64,000 nucleotides of DNA from JBBRHQ01 sp963815645. GTDB lineage: Bacteria > Actinomycetota > Thermoleophilia > Solirubrobacterales > 70-9. The DNA is taken from NCBI GenBank assembly GCA_963815645.1, contig CAWFHL010000001.1:744001-808000 (forward strand), in the 5' to 3' direction. The position numbers were made by a program, and so were the translations under genes. Shown piece by piece: positions 31,868 to 39,308 of this stretch (position 1 is the first letter of the stretch; each line of letters begins with the position of its first letter). The notes below the pieces were generated by a model. It did no database searches, had not been told where the DNA came from, and was given only the letters and a program-made list of their open reading frames with translations.

Positions 31868-33838
31868 ATGAATGGGGGAGCGAGGAGTCCCCGGCGGCTG
31901 CCGAGGGCAGCGCGAGCGCTGGCGACGCTGGCCCTGGCGCTGCTCTGGGCCGCGAGCGCGGCGCAGGCGGCCACCACCCCGGCCGAGAAGCTGATCCGGA
32001 CCTACTCGCCGATCCAGATGCTCCGCTCGCAGGAGAACGGGATCTGTGACGAGAGCGAGGAGCAGTTCCAGCCGATGTCCGTCGGAGTCGTGCTCGGCAA
32101 CCCCATGGTGCAGCTGAAGCACTACGAGAACGGCAAGTCGAAGACGGTGAAGATCGCCCCGACCGCCGCCGACATAGCCGGCCTCGACGGCACCTACTAC
32201 CTCAACCTGCCCGGGAACCCGCTCAACCCGGAGTGCACCTACGCCAAGGCCTTCGACCGGTTGCGGTCGGCCGGCAAGACGCCCCCGATCACCTACGCCC
32301 ACATCGCCCGTGAGACCGGCCATTCCGGCTTCGTGATCCAGTACTGGTTCTTCTACTACTTCAACCAGTTCAACGACCTGCACGAGGGCGACTGGGAGGG
32401 GATGCAGGTCGCTTTCGAGGCCGACTCGGCGACGCAGGCCCTGAGGCAGGGGCCGAGCCGGATCGCCGTCTTCCAGCACGGCGGGGGCGAGGCGGTCGAC
32501 TGGGACGACGACGAGGTCGAAAAGGATGGGACCCACCCGGTGGTCTACCCGGCGGCGGGCTCGCACGCGACCTTCTTCGAGTCGGCGATCTTCGTCGAGA
32601 ACGGCCAGGGGGGTGCCGGCCTCGGCTGCGACAACACCAGCGACCCGGTGCGGCGGCTGGCGCCACGCCCGGTGCGGATCCCAACCTATCCCGCGGTCGG
32701 CAGCCCGGCGCAGTGGCTGACCTACGAGGGCCACTGGGGCCAGCGCGAGAAGGGCTACAACACCGGCCCCACCGGGCCCAACACCAAGACCCAGTGGACC
32801 GAGCCCTTCACCTGGATGGACGGGTTGCGCTCGGCCAGCCCGAAGCTGCCAGCGGGCGCGCTGCTCGGTCCGGCAGCGACCAGCGCCTTCTGCGGCACCG
32901 TCGCCGCGATGTCGCACCTGGTCAACCTCGAAGCGCAGTCGCGCTTCGGGCTGATCATCCTGCTGGCGATCGCCGCCCTGCTGATCGCGATCCCCGTGAT
33001 CATCACGACCTGGCGGCCGGCGGACCCGGTGCCACTGCGCCAGCAACGGGCCCTCGGGCAGCTGCTCCGCGCCGCCCGCAAGCTCTACGGACGCCAGTGG
33101 CGGGTGTTCATCCCGATCGCGGTGACCTCGCTGGCGGTCCTGGCCGCGGTCCAGGGCATCTCCTGGCTGTTCGGCCGGCTGGTCGGCGAGACCGAGGTCG
33201 GCGGGCTGCTCGGCCCGGCCGGCGCCCAGGCCCCGATCAAGGACCTGATCACCTCGATCGCCCAGCCGCTCGGCTTCGCGGTCGGCGCCGGCGCCGTGAT
33301 CGCCAACCTCTCCCTGCTCGACCGGGGAGCCGAGAGCGGCGTTGTCGCCTCCTACCGGCTGATGTTCAGCCGCTTCTGGCGGCTCGTCTTCGGCCAGTTC
33401 GCGGTGAGCGCGCTGACAGCGCTGATCGCCCTGACCGTGATCGGCATCCCGATCGCGATCCGCAAGTACGTCGACTGGACCTTCGTCCAGCAGGAGATCA
33501 TCTTCAACGACCGCTCGATCCGCGAGGCGATGCGGGAGAGCTCCAACGCGGTTCGCGGCAAATGGTGGTGGACGGTGCGGGTGATAGTCATCTTCTGGGT
33601 GATCGGAATCGCCGTCGGCCCGATCCTCACCTTCGTTCTGATCTTCGCCAACTTCTCGCTGATCGTCGTCAACCTGGTCGGCTCGATCGTCTACGCGGTC
33701 CTCGTCCCCTACGTCGCCTCGGGACGCACCCTCCTGTATTTCGATCTCGAGAAGCGGCTCGCGGGCCGCGCGCCCGTGCCGAAGCGCGACTGGCGGCGGC
33801 TGTGGACCCGGCGAGTGCCGAGCCCCCAGCCCGGCTAG
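31868..33838 (+). CDS. Vps62-like domain fused to a polytopic membrane domain
   Basis: 656 residues from ATG 31868 (an ATG 12 codons earlier is possible). Residues about 10-35 form a signal peptide. Residues about 45-330 resemble the Vps62 family: Tyr-Trp-Phe-Phe-Tyr-Tyr-Phe-Asn at about 159, His-Glu-Gly-Asp-Trp-Glu-Gly, and His-Pro-Val-Val-Tyr-Pro-Ala-Ala-Gly-Ser-His-Ala at about 222. A helix at about 358-380 then leads to about five more membrane segments, like the membrane part of DUF975 or glycerophosphodiesterase-type proteins. So an outward-facing Vps62 domain is anchored to a multi-pass domain. Function unknown. Confidence 0.78.
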   Translation: MNGGARSPRRLPRAARALATLALALLWAASAAQAATTPAEKLIRTYSPIQMLRSQENGICDESEEQFQPMSVGVVLGNPMVQLKHYENGKSKTVKIAPTAADIAGLDGTYYLNLPGNPLNPECTYAKAFDRLRSAGKTPPITYAHIARETGHSGFVIQYWFFYYFNQFNDLHEGDWEGMQVAFEADSATQALRQGPSRIAVFQHGGGEAVDWDDDEVEKDGTHPVVYPAAGSHATFFESAIFVENGQGGAGLGCDNTSDPVRRLAPRPVRIPTYPAVGSPAQWLTYEGHWGQREKGYNTGPTGPNTKTQWTEPFTWMDGLRSASPKLPAGALLGPAATSAFCGTVAAMSHLVNLEAQSRFGLIILLAIAALLIAIPVIITTWRPADPVPLRQQRALGQLLRAARKLYGRQWRVFIPIAVTSLAVLAAVQGISWLFGRLVGETEVGGLLGPAGAQAPIKDLITSIAQPLGFAVGAGAVIANLSLLDRGAESGVVASYRLMFSRFWRLVFGQFAVSALTALIALTVIGIPIAIRKYVDWTFVQQEIIFNDRSIREAMRESSNAVRGKWWWTVRVIVIFWVIGIAVGPILTFVLIFANFSLIVVNLVGSIVYAVLVPYVASGRTLLYFDLEKRLAGRAPVPKRDWRRLWTRRVPSPQPG

Positions 33839-33855
33839 GACCCGAGCGGGGGGTC
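33839..33855. terminator. Hairpin after the Vps62-like gene
   Basis: GACCC (33839-33843) and GGGTC (33851-33855) flank a seven-base loop directly after the stop codon, reaching the stop of the decayed SDR frame on the other strand. Confidence 0.4.
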
Positions 33856-34140
33856 ACTCCCTCCGGTGCGAGACCGTCGCCGTCGCCTGCGCCACCGGCT
33901 TCACTGCGACGTAGTCGATGTTGACGTTCTCCGCGCGCTCCAGGGTGAAGGCGATCACCTTGGCCACGTCGTCGGCGGCGAGCGGGTCGATGCCGCGGTA
34001 GACCCTGCCGCCCGCTGCTCGTCGCCCCCGAACCGGACCAACGAGAACTCTGTCTCGACCATCCCGGGGGCGATCTCGGTGATCCGGATCGGGCGTCCCA
34101 GCAGCTCGGCCGCCGGAGCGCCATGGGACGGCCATAGCTC
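33854..34140 (-). pseudogene. Short-chain dehydrogenase, truncated and frameshifted remnant
   Basis: Only the last third of an SDR is left. One frame reads Ala-Ala-Glu-Leu-Leu-Gly-Arg-Pro-Ile-Arg-Ile-Thr-Glu-Ile-Ala-Pro-Gly-Met-Val-Glu-Thr; after a shift near 34010 the other reads Tyr-Arg-Gly-Ile-Asp-Pro-Leu, Asp-Asp-Val-Ala-Lys-Val-Ile and Asn-Ile-Asp-Tyr-Val-Ala-Val-Lys-Pro-Val-Ala-Gln, to TGA at 33854. The nucleotide-binding and Tyr-x3-Lys regions are absent. Similar to YdfG-type 3-hydroxy acid dehydrogenases. Confidence 0.7.
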
Positions 34141-34179
34141 GCTTCCGCTCGCCTGTGGCCCGGGCGGGGACTTCCCGGC

Positions 34180-34325
34180 GGAGCGGACCCGGACGCCGAG
34201 AAGAGGGCGCTCGAGGTGGAGTACTGCAAGCCGCGCCTGCGCGAGCCTTTCATCGAGGCGCTCGCGCAGGCCAGCATGGAATCGATCCCGGGATCTTCGC
34301 GAAGTACTTGCTCCGCGCGGTTTGA
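34180..34325 (+). pseudogene. Unidentified 3' gene fragment
   Basis: Plus-strand frame with Glu-Lys-Arg-Ala-Leu-Glu-Val-Glu-Tyr-Cys-Lys-Pro-Arg-Leu-Arg-Glu-Pro-Phe-Ile, then a likely one-base shift into Gly-Ile-Phe-Ala-Lys-Tyr-Leu-Leu-Arg-Ala-Val and TGA at 34323-34325. It looks like the tail of a coding region, but I do not recognise it and no start is present. Confidence 0.25.
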
Positions 34326-34357
34326 GCTCCGAGGCTCGAGTCGCTGATCGCGACCAA

Positions 34358-34431
34358 TCGGGGCGCCCGGATTTGAACCGGGGACCTCACCGACCCGAAC
34401 GGTGCGCGCTACCAGGCTGCGCCACGCCCCG
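34358..34431 (-). tRNA. tRNA-Pro (anticodon CGG)
   Basis: A full cloverleaf on the minus strand: acceptor CGGGGCG/CGCCCCG, D-arm GCGC-AGCCTGGTA-GCGC, anticodon stem CACCG/CGGTG around TTCGGGT giving anticodon CGG, and T-arm CCCGG-TTCAAAT-CCGGG. Discriminator A; the CCA end is not encoded. 74 bases. It lies between decayed gene fragments and the DsbA-like gene. Confidence 0.93.
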
Positions 34432-34447
34432 AGAGCCGCGGATTATC

Positions 34448-35173
34448 TCAGGAGACGGCCTCGATCGCTCGCTCGATCTGGGAGAGGGTCGGCGAGTCCT
34501 GGAGGGTCCTGGTGCCACCCGGCCCGTTGACGATCGCCGAGGGCTCGGCCCGCAGCCCGAGCCCGCGCGCGGTCTCGTCCTGGGCCTCGAGCCGCTTGGT
34601 TATCGCCCCATCCTCACCACCGCCCGCGGCGAAGTCGTCCTTCCACTGGGGCACGTCTAGCTCCCCGATCGAGTTGGCGATCGACTCCAGCAGGTTGTCG
34701 GTCACTCCGAAGCGCTCGGCCTGGGCCTGATTTCGGAACAGCAGATAGACGTACTGCCAGAGGTAGCCCTGCACGCCGGCGGCCTCGTTGGCGATGAAGC
34801 CCTCCTGGACAGCGCGTTCCGAGAAGGAGTAGTTGCGGTAATCGAGGCGGACATCTCCGGAGCGCACGTAGTCGTTGACGAGCCCCGGAACCGTCGCCAG
34901 GAACTGCTGATCGCAGCCCTTGCACTGGACGTCGTTGTAGACCTGCACCGAGACCGGCGCGTCGGAGGAGCCGAGACGCTCTCCGGCCTGTGGGACGCCG
35001 CCGAAGACCTCCTGGGCGTCGTCGATCCCGTCCAGCTTGATCACCGAGGGCCCGGCCTTCTGGGTCGCGATGTTGACGATCGCCGTTGAGAGCGCCACCA
35101 GCCCGATCGCCAGCATCGCGGCGACCAACCAGCGGCCGCGGCGGGCCTCGGTCCTGGGAACGGCGGCCTCCAT
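34448..35173 (-). CDS. Membrane-anchored DsbA-family thioredoxin-fold protein
   Basis: 241 residues. One membrane anchor at about 15-35, then a thioredoxin fold with the active site Cys-Lys-Gly-Cys after Val-Gln-Val-Tyr-Asn-Asp-Val-Gln, a helical insertion, and Ala-Glu-Pro-Ser-Ala-Ile-Val-Asn (cis-Pro loop) near 215. Fold and topology match actinobacterial DsbA-like oxidoreductases facing the cell wall. Its ATG follows directly on the stop of the small gene upstream, so they are one operon; no DsbB or VKOR partner is in the window. Confidence 0.86.
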   Translation of the reverse strand: MEAAVPRTEARRGRWLVAAMLAIGLVALSTAIVNIATQKAGPSVIKLDGIDDAQEVFGGVPQAGERLGSSDAPVSVQVYNDVQCKGCDQQFLATVPGLVNDYVRSGDVRLDYRNYSFSERAVQEGFIANEAAGVQGYLWQYVYLLFRNQAQAERFGVTDNLLESIANSIGELDVPQWKDDFAAGGGEDGAITKRLEAQDETARGLGLRAEPSAIVNGPGGTRTLQDSPTLSQIERAIEAVS

Positions 35174-35446
35174 CTAGCCGGCCACCGCCGTGTAGTAACG
35201 GACGGCGAGCCCGGTTAGAAGCGTCTTGAAGCCCTCCTCGACGGTCAGCCCCTCGGACTCGGCGAAGCGCTCCAGCCCCTGCTCCTCGATCGCCACGCTG
35301 CGGCGCACCACCTCGGCGACCAGATCGGGGTGCTGGTCGCAGAAGAAGGCGCCCATCGAGTAGAGATCGGTGTCCATCAGCGACTCGATGAATGCGTCGC
35401 TGCCGGCGACCGCTCCCGTAGCTGGGTCCGCGTCGGGCATCGCCAC
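35174..35446 (-). CDS. Hypothetical protein in operon with the DsbA-like gene
   Basis: 90 residues from GTG 35446, or 88 from ATG 35440. It is acidic and mostly helical, with no signal peptide or membrane segment. No motif I recognise; Phe-Phe-Cys-Asp-Gln-His-Pro holds its only Cys. It ends one base before the DsbA-like start and is divergent from the Nif3 gene with only 16 bases between, so both may be leaderless. Confidence 0.6.
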   Translation of the reverse strand: MAMPDADPATGAVAGSDAFIESLMDTDLYSMGAFFCDQHPDLVAEVVRRSVAIEEQGLERFAESEGLTVEEGFKTLLTGLAVRYYTAVAG

Positions 35447-35462
35447 ATCGTAGATTGAGGCG

Positions 35463-36224
35463 GTGGCCGGCCGCGATCAGATCGTCTCCTTCTGCGACCA
35501 GGTGCTCGAGGTCGCCCGCTTCGACGACTACGGCCCCAACGGGCTGCAGGTACCGGGGTCGGATGAGGTCGAGCGGGTGATCACCGGGGTATCGGCCCAT
35601 CGTGAGCTGATCGAGCGCGCCGTCGCCGCCGGCGGCCAGATGCTGATCACCCACCACGGCCTCTTCTGGGACTTCCTGCCGCGGGCGCTTAGCGATCCGA
35701 TGGCCGAGCGGCTGCGGCTGGCGCTCGGGGCGGGCCTCTCGATCGCCGCCTACCACCTGCCGCTCGACGCCCACCGTGAGATCGGCAACAACGCCCTGCT
35801 CTGCGAGATGCTCGGCTTCGAGCTCGAGCCGCAGGGCTGGGCCGAGGTCAAGGGGCGTCCGATCGGGGTGATCGGGCACGACTCCGAGGGGATCGCCTCC
35901 GCCGAGCTGGCCGCGAGGGTCGCCCGAGCCCTCGGCCGTGAGCCGCTCCTCCTCGGGGCCGGTCCCGAGCGGGTGCGGCGGATCGGCATCGTCAGCGGCG
36001 CCGGGGCCTCCGAGATCCATGCGGCGGTGAAGCTCGGGCTCGATGCCTTCCTGACCGGGGAGCCGGCCGAGCACGTGATGGCAGATGCAGCCGAGGGCGG
36101 CATCCACTTCATCGCCGCCGGGCACTACGGGACCGAGACGGCCGGGATCAGGCGGCTGGGCGAGCTGGTCGCCGAGCGCTTCGGGATCGAGCACTCCTTC
36201 ATCGAGGTGCCCAACCCGATCTGA
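35463..36224 (+). CDS. Nif3-like dinuclear metal centre protein
   Basis: 253 residues from GTG. The metal-binding signatures are Tyr-Gly-Pro-Asn-Gly-Leu-Gln-Val near residue 25, Ile-Thr-His-His-Gly-Leu-Phe-Trp near 64, Tyr-His-Leu-Pro-Leu-Asp-Ala-His near 100, and Ala-Gly-His-Tyr-Gly-Thr-Glu near 220. The family (YqfO/YbgI, annotated as GTP cyclohydrolase type 2-like) forms hexameric rings with two metal ions; its reaction is not settled. Confidence 0.9.
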   Translation: MAGRDQIVSFCDQVLEVARFDDYGPNGLQVPGSDEVERVITGVSAHRELIERAVAAGGQMLITHHGLFWDFLPRALSDPMAERLRLALGAGLSIAAYHLPLDAHREIGNNALLCEMLGFELEPQGWAEVKGRPIGVIGHDSEGIASAELAARVARALGREPLLLGAGPERVRRIGIVSGAGASEIHAAVKLGLDAFLTGEPAEHVMADAAEGGIHFIAAGHYGTETAGIRRLGELVAERFGIEHSFIEVPNPI

Positions 36225-36310
36225 GCCGCCGCCGCCGAGAACTCCAAACGCCCTCCCAATGCGAAAGGAATCCCGACTCTCGCGGACGCCCCTCCGGGGT
36301 GGGTGAATCC

Positions 36311-36323
36311 CCGCAATTTGCGG
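36311..36323. promoter_or_regulatory. Palindrome upstream of the small HTH gene promoter
   Basis: CCGCAA-T-TTGCGG, a perfect 13-base palindrome, ends nine bases before the -35 box at 36333. It is well placed for an activator or for auto-control by the small protein downstream; it could also form part of the Nif3 terminator. Confidence 0.4.
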
Positions 36324-36332
36324 CGAAATTGA

Positions 36333-36360
36333 TTGACACATCCGCCTTCCCCGGTAGATT
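36333..36360 (+). promoter_or_regulatory. Near-consensus sigma-70-type promoter
   Basis: TTGACA (36333-36338), a 16-base spacer and TAGATT (36355-36360). The -35 box is a full consensus match. Transcription should start near 36367, about 31 bases before the GTG of the small gene, leaving room for its GGAAGGGAAGG ribosome-binding site. It is the best promoter match I found in the window. Confidence 0.75.
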
Positions 36361-36397
36361 TCCAACAGAACTTGAAACGAGGAAGGGAAGGTCCTCT

Positions 36398-36580
36398 GTG
36401 GCCAATCATCTGACGCCCACCGAACTCGCTGACGAGCTTCACATGAAGCGCAAGGACGTCATCGACAAGTGCATGCAGATGGGTGTTCCGATCTTCCACG
36501 GCCGCATCGACCGCGCCCTGTTCGAGACCTCGCTGCGAAGCATCGCCGAGCCCGGCAAGAGCCAGCCCTCGACCGTCTGA
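36398..36580 (+). CDS. Small putative DNA-binding (HTH-like) protein
   Basis: 60 residues from the GTG at 36398, supported by the strong promoter and a purine-rich ribosome-binding site. It begins Leu-Thr-Pro-Thr-Glu-Leu-Ala-Asp-Glu-Leu, typical of the first helices of excisionase/MerR-like domains, and continues Lys-Asp-Val-Ile-Asp-Lys-Cys-Met-Gln-Met-Gly-Val-Pro-Ile-Phe-His-Gly-Arg-Ile-Asp. The acyl-CoA ligase gene begins 97 bases after it on the same strand. I infer a small regulator; target unknown. Confidence 0.68.
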   Translation: MANHLTPTELADELHMKRKDVIDKCMQMGVPIFHGRIDRALFETSLRSIAEPGKSQPSTV

Positions 36581-36677
36581 GTCCGCCGCCGGCGGGCGGC
36601 TCCCGGTAGCAAATAGACTCCTCCCCCGGAGCCTGGGGCGCCCCTGCGCGGCCCGGCGAGAACCAGCGAGGAGAGAG

Positions 36678-38522
36678 ATGGAGCAAGCCACAGCCGCCGC
36701 CGCCGGCCGGTCCGACCCCGAGCGGGGAACCGGGTCGAAGACGATCGCCGACCTGCTTCCGCTGGCAGCTCAGCGCTACGGCGACTCTCCCGCGGTCATG
36801 TACAAGGAGGAGAACGGCGCCTGGGCGACGCGCTCTTTCGGCGAGCTGCTGGAGGTCTCCCGCTCGCTCTCGCTCGGGCTGATCGGCCTGGGAATCGAGG
36901 CGGGGGACAAGGTCGCGATCCTCGCCAACACCCGCCCGGAGTGGACCTACTTCGACTTCGCAGCGCTCTGTGCCGGGGCGACCGTGGTCCCGATCTACCA
37001 GACCAACTCCCCCGAGGAGTGCCGCTACGTGCTCGAGAACTCCGACGCGAAGGCGGTGATCGTCGAGGACGACGAGCAGATGGAGAAGATCCGCGAGGTC
37101 CGCTCGCAGGCGCCGATGCTCGAGCACGTGATCCGGATGATCGGCTCAGGCGAGGACACGATCTCCTTGGACGAGCTGATCGCGGCCGGCTCCGAGGTGG
37201 CCGAGTCGCGGTTCCAGGAGCGGTTCTCGGCGGTGACCCCGGATGACATCTGCACCTTCATCTACACGTCGGGGACGACCGGACCGCCGAAGGGCTGCAT
37301 CATCAGCCACGGCAACTACCGCGCGATGCTCGACATGGTGGCCGAGCGCGGCGCCCTCGGGATGGACGGGGAGGGCCCGGGCACCGAGGAGATCAGCTAT
37401 CTGTTCCTGCCCCTGGCCCACTCCTTCGCCCTGCTGATCCAGCTGGCCTGCGTCGAGCTGGGAGCGACGATCGCCTACTGGGAGCGCGACCCGTTGAAGA
37501 TCGTTCCCAACCTCTCCGAGGTCCGCCCCACCTACTTCCCGTCGGTGCCGAGGATCTTCGAGAAGATCTACACGGCTGCCAATGCCGCCGCCGAGAAGGA
37601 GGGCGGCCTGAAGAAGACCGTCTTCGACTGGGCGATAGGGGTCGGCCGGCGGATGCGCGAGGCAGAGCGTTCCGGGCGGCAGCCCGGCTGGCTGCTGCGC
37701 AAGCAGTACGAGTTCGCCGACAAGCAGGTGCTCTCGAAGATCCGCGGCCTGTTCGGAGGGCGCCTGCGCCTGGCGACCAGCGGCGCGGCGCCGATCAATC
37801 CCGAGATCCTCAGCTTCTTCGACGCCGCCGGCGTGCTCGTGCTCGAGGGATGGGGGATGACCGAGACCTCGACCGCGGCGACGATCTCCACGCCCGAGGA
37901 CTTCAAGATCGGGACGATCGGCAAGCCCTTCCCCGGTTGCGAGGTGAAGATCGCGGACGACGGCGAGATCCTGGTCAAGGGCCCGAACGTCTTCCAGGGC
38001 TACTACAAGAACGAGGAGGCGACCCGCGAGGCCCTGGTGGACGGCTGGCTTTACACGGGGGACATCGGTGAGGTCGACCCCGACGGCTTCCTGCGGATCA
38101 CCGGCCGCAAGAAGGACATCATCATCACCGCCGGGGGGAAGAACATAACCCCCGCAAATCTCGAGGCGGAGATCAAGCAGCACCCGCTGGTCTCCCAGTG
38201 CGTGGTGATCGGCGATCGCCGCCCCTACCTGGTGGCGCTTGTCACCCTCGACCCCGAGGAGGCGGTCGGCTACGCCAAGGAGCACGGTCTCCCCCCCGAT
38301 CCCGCCGAGCTGGCAAAGAACCCCGAAATGAGGGCCGGGATCGAGGCCCACGTCGAGAAGATCAACGAGAAGTTCGCCCGGGTCGAGCAGGTGAAGAAGA
38401 TCTCGATCCTCCCCGCCGATCTCTCCCAGGAGGGCGGCGAGCTGACCCCGACGCTGAAGGTGAAGCGCTCGGTCGTCACCTCCAAGTACGCCGGGCAGAT
38501 CGACTCGCTCTACGCGACTTGA
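36678..38522 (+). CDS. Long-chain acyl-CoA synthetase (AMP-binding)
   Basis: 614 residues from ATG 36678 with GAGGAGAGAG just upstream. The ATP/AMP signature Tyr-Thr-Ser-Gly-Thr-Thr-Gly-Pro-Pro-Lys-Gly is at about 196, Gly-Trp-Gly-Met-Thr-Glu-Thr-Ser near 395, and the hinge/C-terminal motif Thr-Gly-Asp-Ile-Gly...Arg-Lys-Lys-Asp-Ile-Ile near 460-485. The long insertion and length match the FadD15/ACSBG-like branch that activates long-chain fatty acids. Other lipid genes in the window support that role; chain length cannot be read. Confidence 0.93.
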   Translation: MEQATAAAAGRSDPERGTGSKTIADLLPLAAQRYGDSPAVMYKEENGAWATRSFGELLEVSRSLSLGLIGLGIEAGDKVAILANTRPEWTYFDFAALCAGATVVPIYQTNSPEECRYVLENSDAKAVIVEDDEQMEKIREVRSQAPMLEHVIRMIGSGEDTISLDELIAAGSEVAESRFQERFSAVTPDDICTFIYTSGTTGPPKGCIISHGNYRAMLDMVAERGALGMDGEGPGTEEISYLFLPLAHSFALLIQLACVELGATIAYWERDPLKIVPNLSEVRPTYFPSVPRIFEKIYTAANAAAEKEGGLKKTVFDWAIGVGRRMREAERSGRQPGWLLRKQYEFADKQVLSKIRGLFGGRLRLATSGAAPINPEILSFFDAAGVLVLEGWGMTETSTAATISTPEDFKIGTIGKPFPGCEVKIADDGEILVKGPNVFQGYYKNEEATREALVDGWLYTGDIGEVDPDGFLRITGRKKDIIITAGGKNITPANLEAEIKQHPLVSQCVVIGDRRPYLVALVTLDPEEAVGYAKEHGLPPDPAELAKNPEMRAGIEAHVEKINEKFARVEQVKKISILPADLSQEGGELTPTLKVKRSVVTSKYAGQIDSLYAT

Positions 38523-38538
38523 CCCCGGTTGGGGGTCA
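38520..38538. terminator. Convergent terminator built on two stop codons
   Basis: TGACCCC (38520-38526) and GGGGTCA (38532-38538) form a perfect seven-base stem with a five-base loop. The left arm contains the acyl-CoA ligase stop codon and the right arm, on the other strand, the stop of the calcium-repeat gene. Confidence 0.7.
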
Positions 38539-39240
38539 GGGACAGCGGCTCGGCCTCGGGTCGAAACGGTCGCGGCTCAGCCTGTCCCGGCCGCGGCCGC
38601 AGTCGATCCGCAGGTCGCGGGTGAAGTCGCGGGCTCTGATCTTGTCGGCCCCGGGACCGCCGAGATAGCGGTCGCGACCGCCGCTGAACTCCAGGGTGCC
38701 CTCGCTCGCCTGGCGGTCGAGGACGTCGTTGCCTGGCCCGCCGATCAGCGTGTCGGGGCCTTCGAGTCCGATCATTCTGTCGTTGCCCGGTCCGCCGATG
38801 ATGCGGCCAGCGCCGAGCCCGGTCTGGCCGAAGTCGTTTCCGGGGCCGAGGTCGAAGAGGGTCGGGGGGAAGCCCTCGGCGGCAAACACCGGCTCGATCA
38901 GCGCCAAAAGTAGGCCTTCCTCGATCGTGTCGCGGCCGTTGCCGGAGCGGGCGATGATCCGTACAGCGCCGCCGCCGCCCAGCGGGCAATCGGCGTGGCT
39001 CACGGCGATCACGCATGGCGGCGCCACCGCGACGCCCTCGACCCCGTCCTCGACCAGGATGTGGCTGCTGTTGATGTCGAAGTCGATCCTGATCTCGTTT
39101 CTCTCGTTTGGATCGGAGACGGCACGAACTGTGTTCGAGTTGACCGAAACGTGGGTGACCGCGGCCGCTGTCGCGGGCAGCGCCGCCGCAAGCGCCAGTA
39201 GCGCCACCAGCGTCCCCCACGAGACAGCAGCTCCCCTCAT
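38536..39240 (-). CDS. Secreted protein with RTX/haemolysin-type calcium repeats
   Basis: 234 residues with a signal peptide at 1-27. The last half holds degenerate copies of Gly-Gly-x-Gly-x-Asp: Leu-Gly-Pro-Gly-Asn-Asp, Gly-Gly-Pro-Gly-Asn-Asp twice, and Gly-Gly-Pro-Gly-Ala-Asp. These form calcium-filled beta rolls in the RTX family. Two Cys pairs suggest disulfides. No type I secretion genes are nearby, so export is probably by Sec. The binding target is unknown. Confidence 0.8.
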   Translation of the reverse strand: MRGAAVSWGTLVALLALAAALPATAAAVTHVSVNSNTVRAVSDPNERNEIRIDFDINSSHILVEDGVEGVAVAPPCVIAVSHADCPLGGGGAVRIIARSGNGRDTIEEGLLLALIEPVFAAEGFPPTLFDLGPGNDFGQTGLGAGRIIGGPGNDRMIGLEGPDTLIGGPGNDVLDRQASEGTLEFSGGRDRYLGGPGADKIRARDFTRDLRIDCGRGRDRLSRDRFDPRPSRCP

Positions 39241-39308
39241 GGCCTGGACGGTACCCGAGCGAGCTGTGTTTTCAAAGCGCAGCGGACGTCTCTACGGGCG
39301 CGCTGCGG

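Noticed and set aside
31748..33046. Minus-strand open frame of 432 codons
   Set aside because: Antisense shadow of the Vps62-like gene with low-complexity translation.
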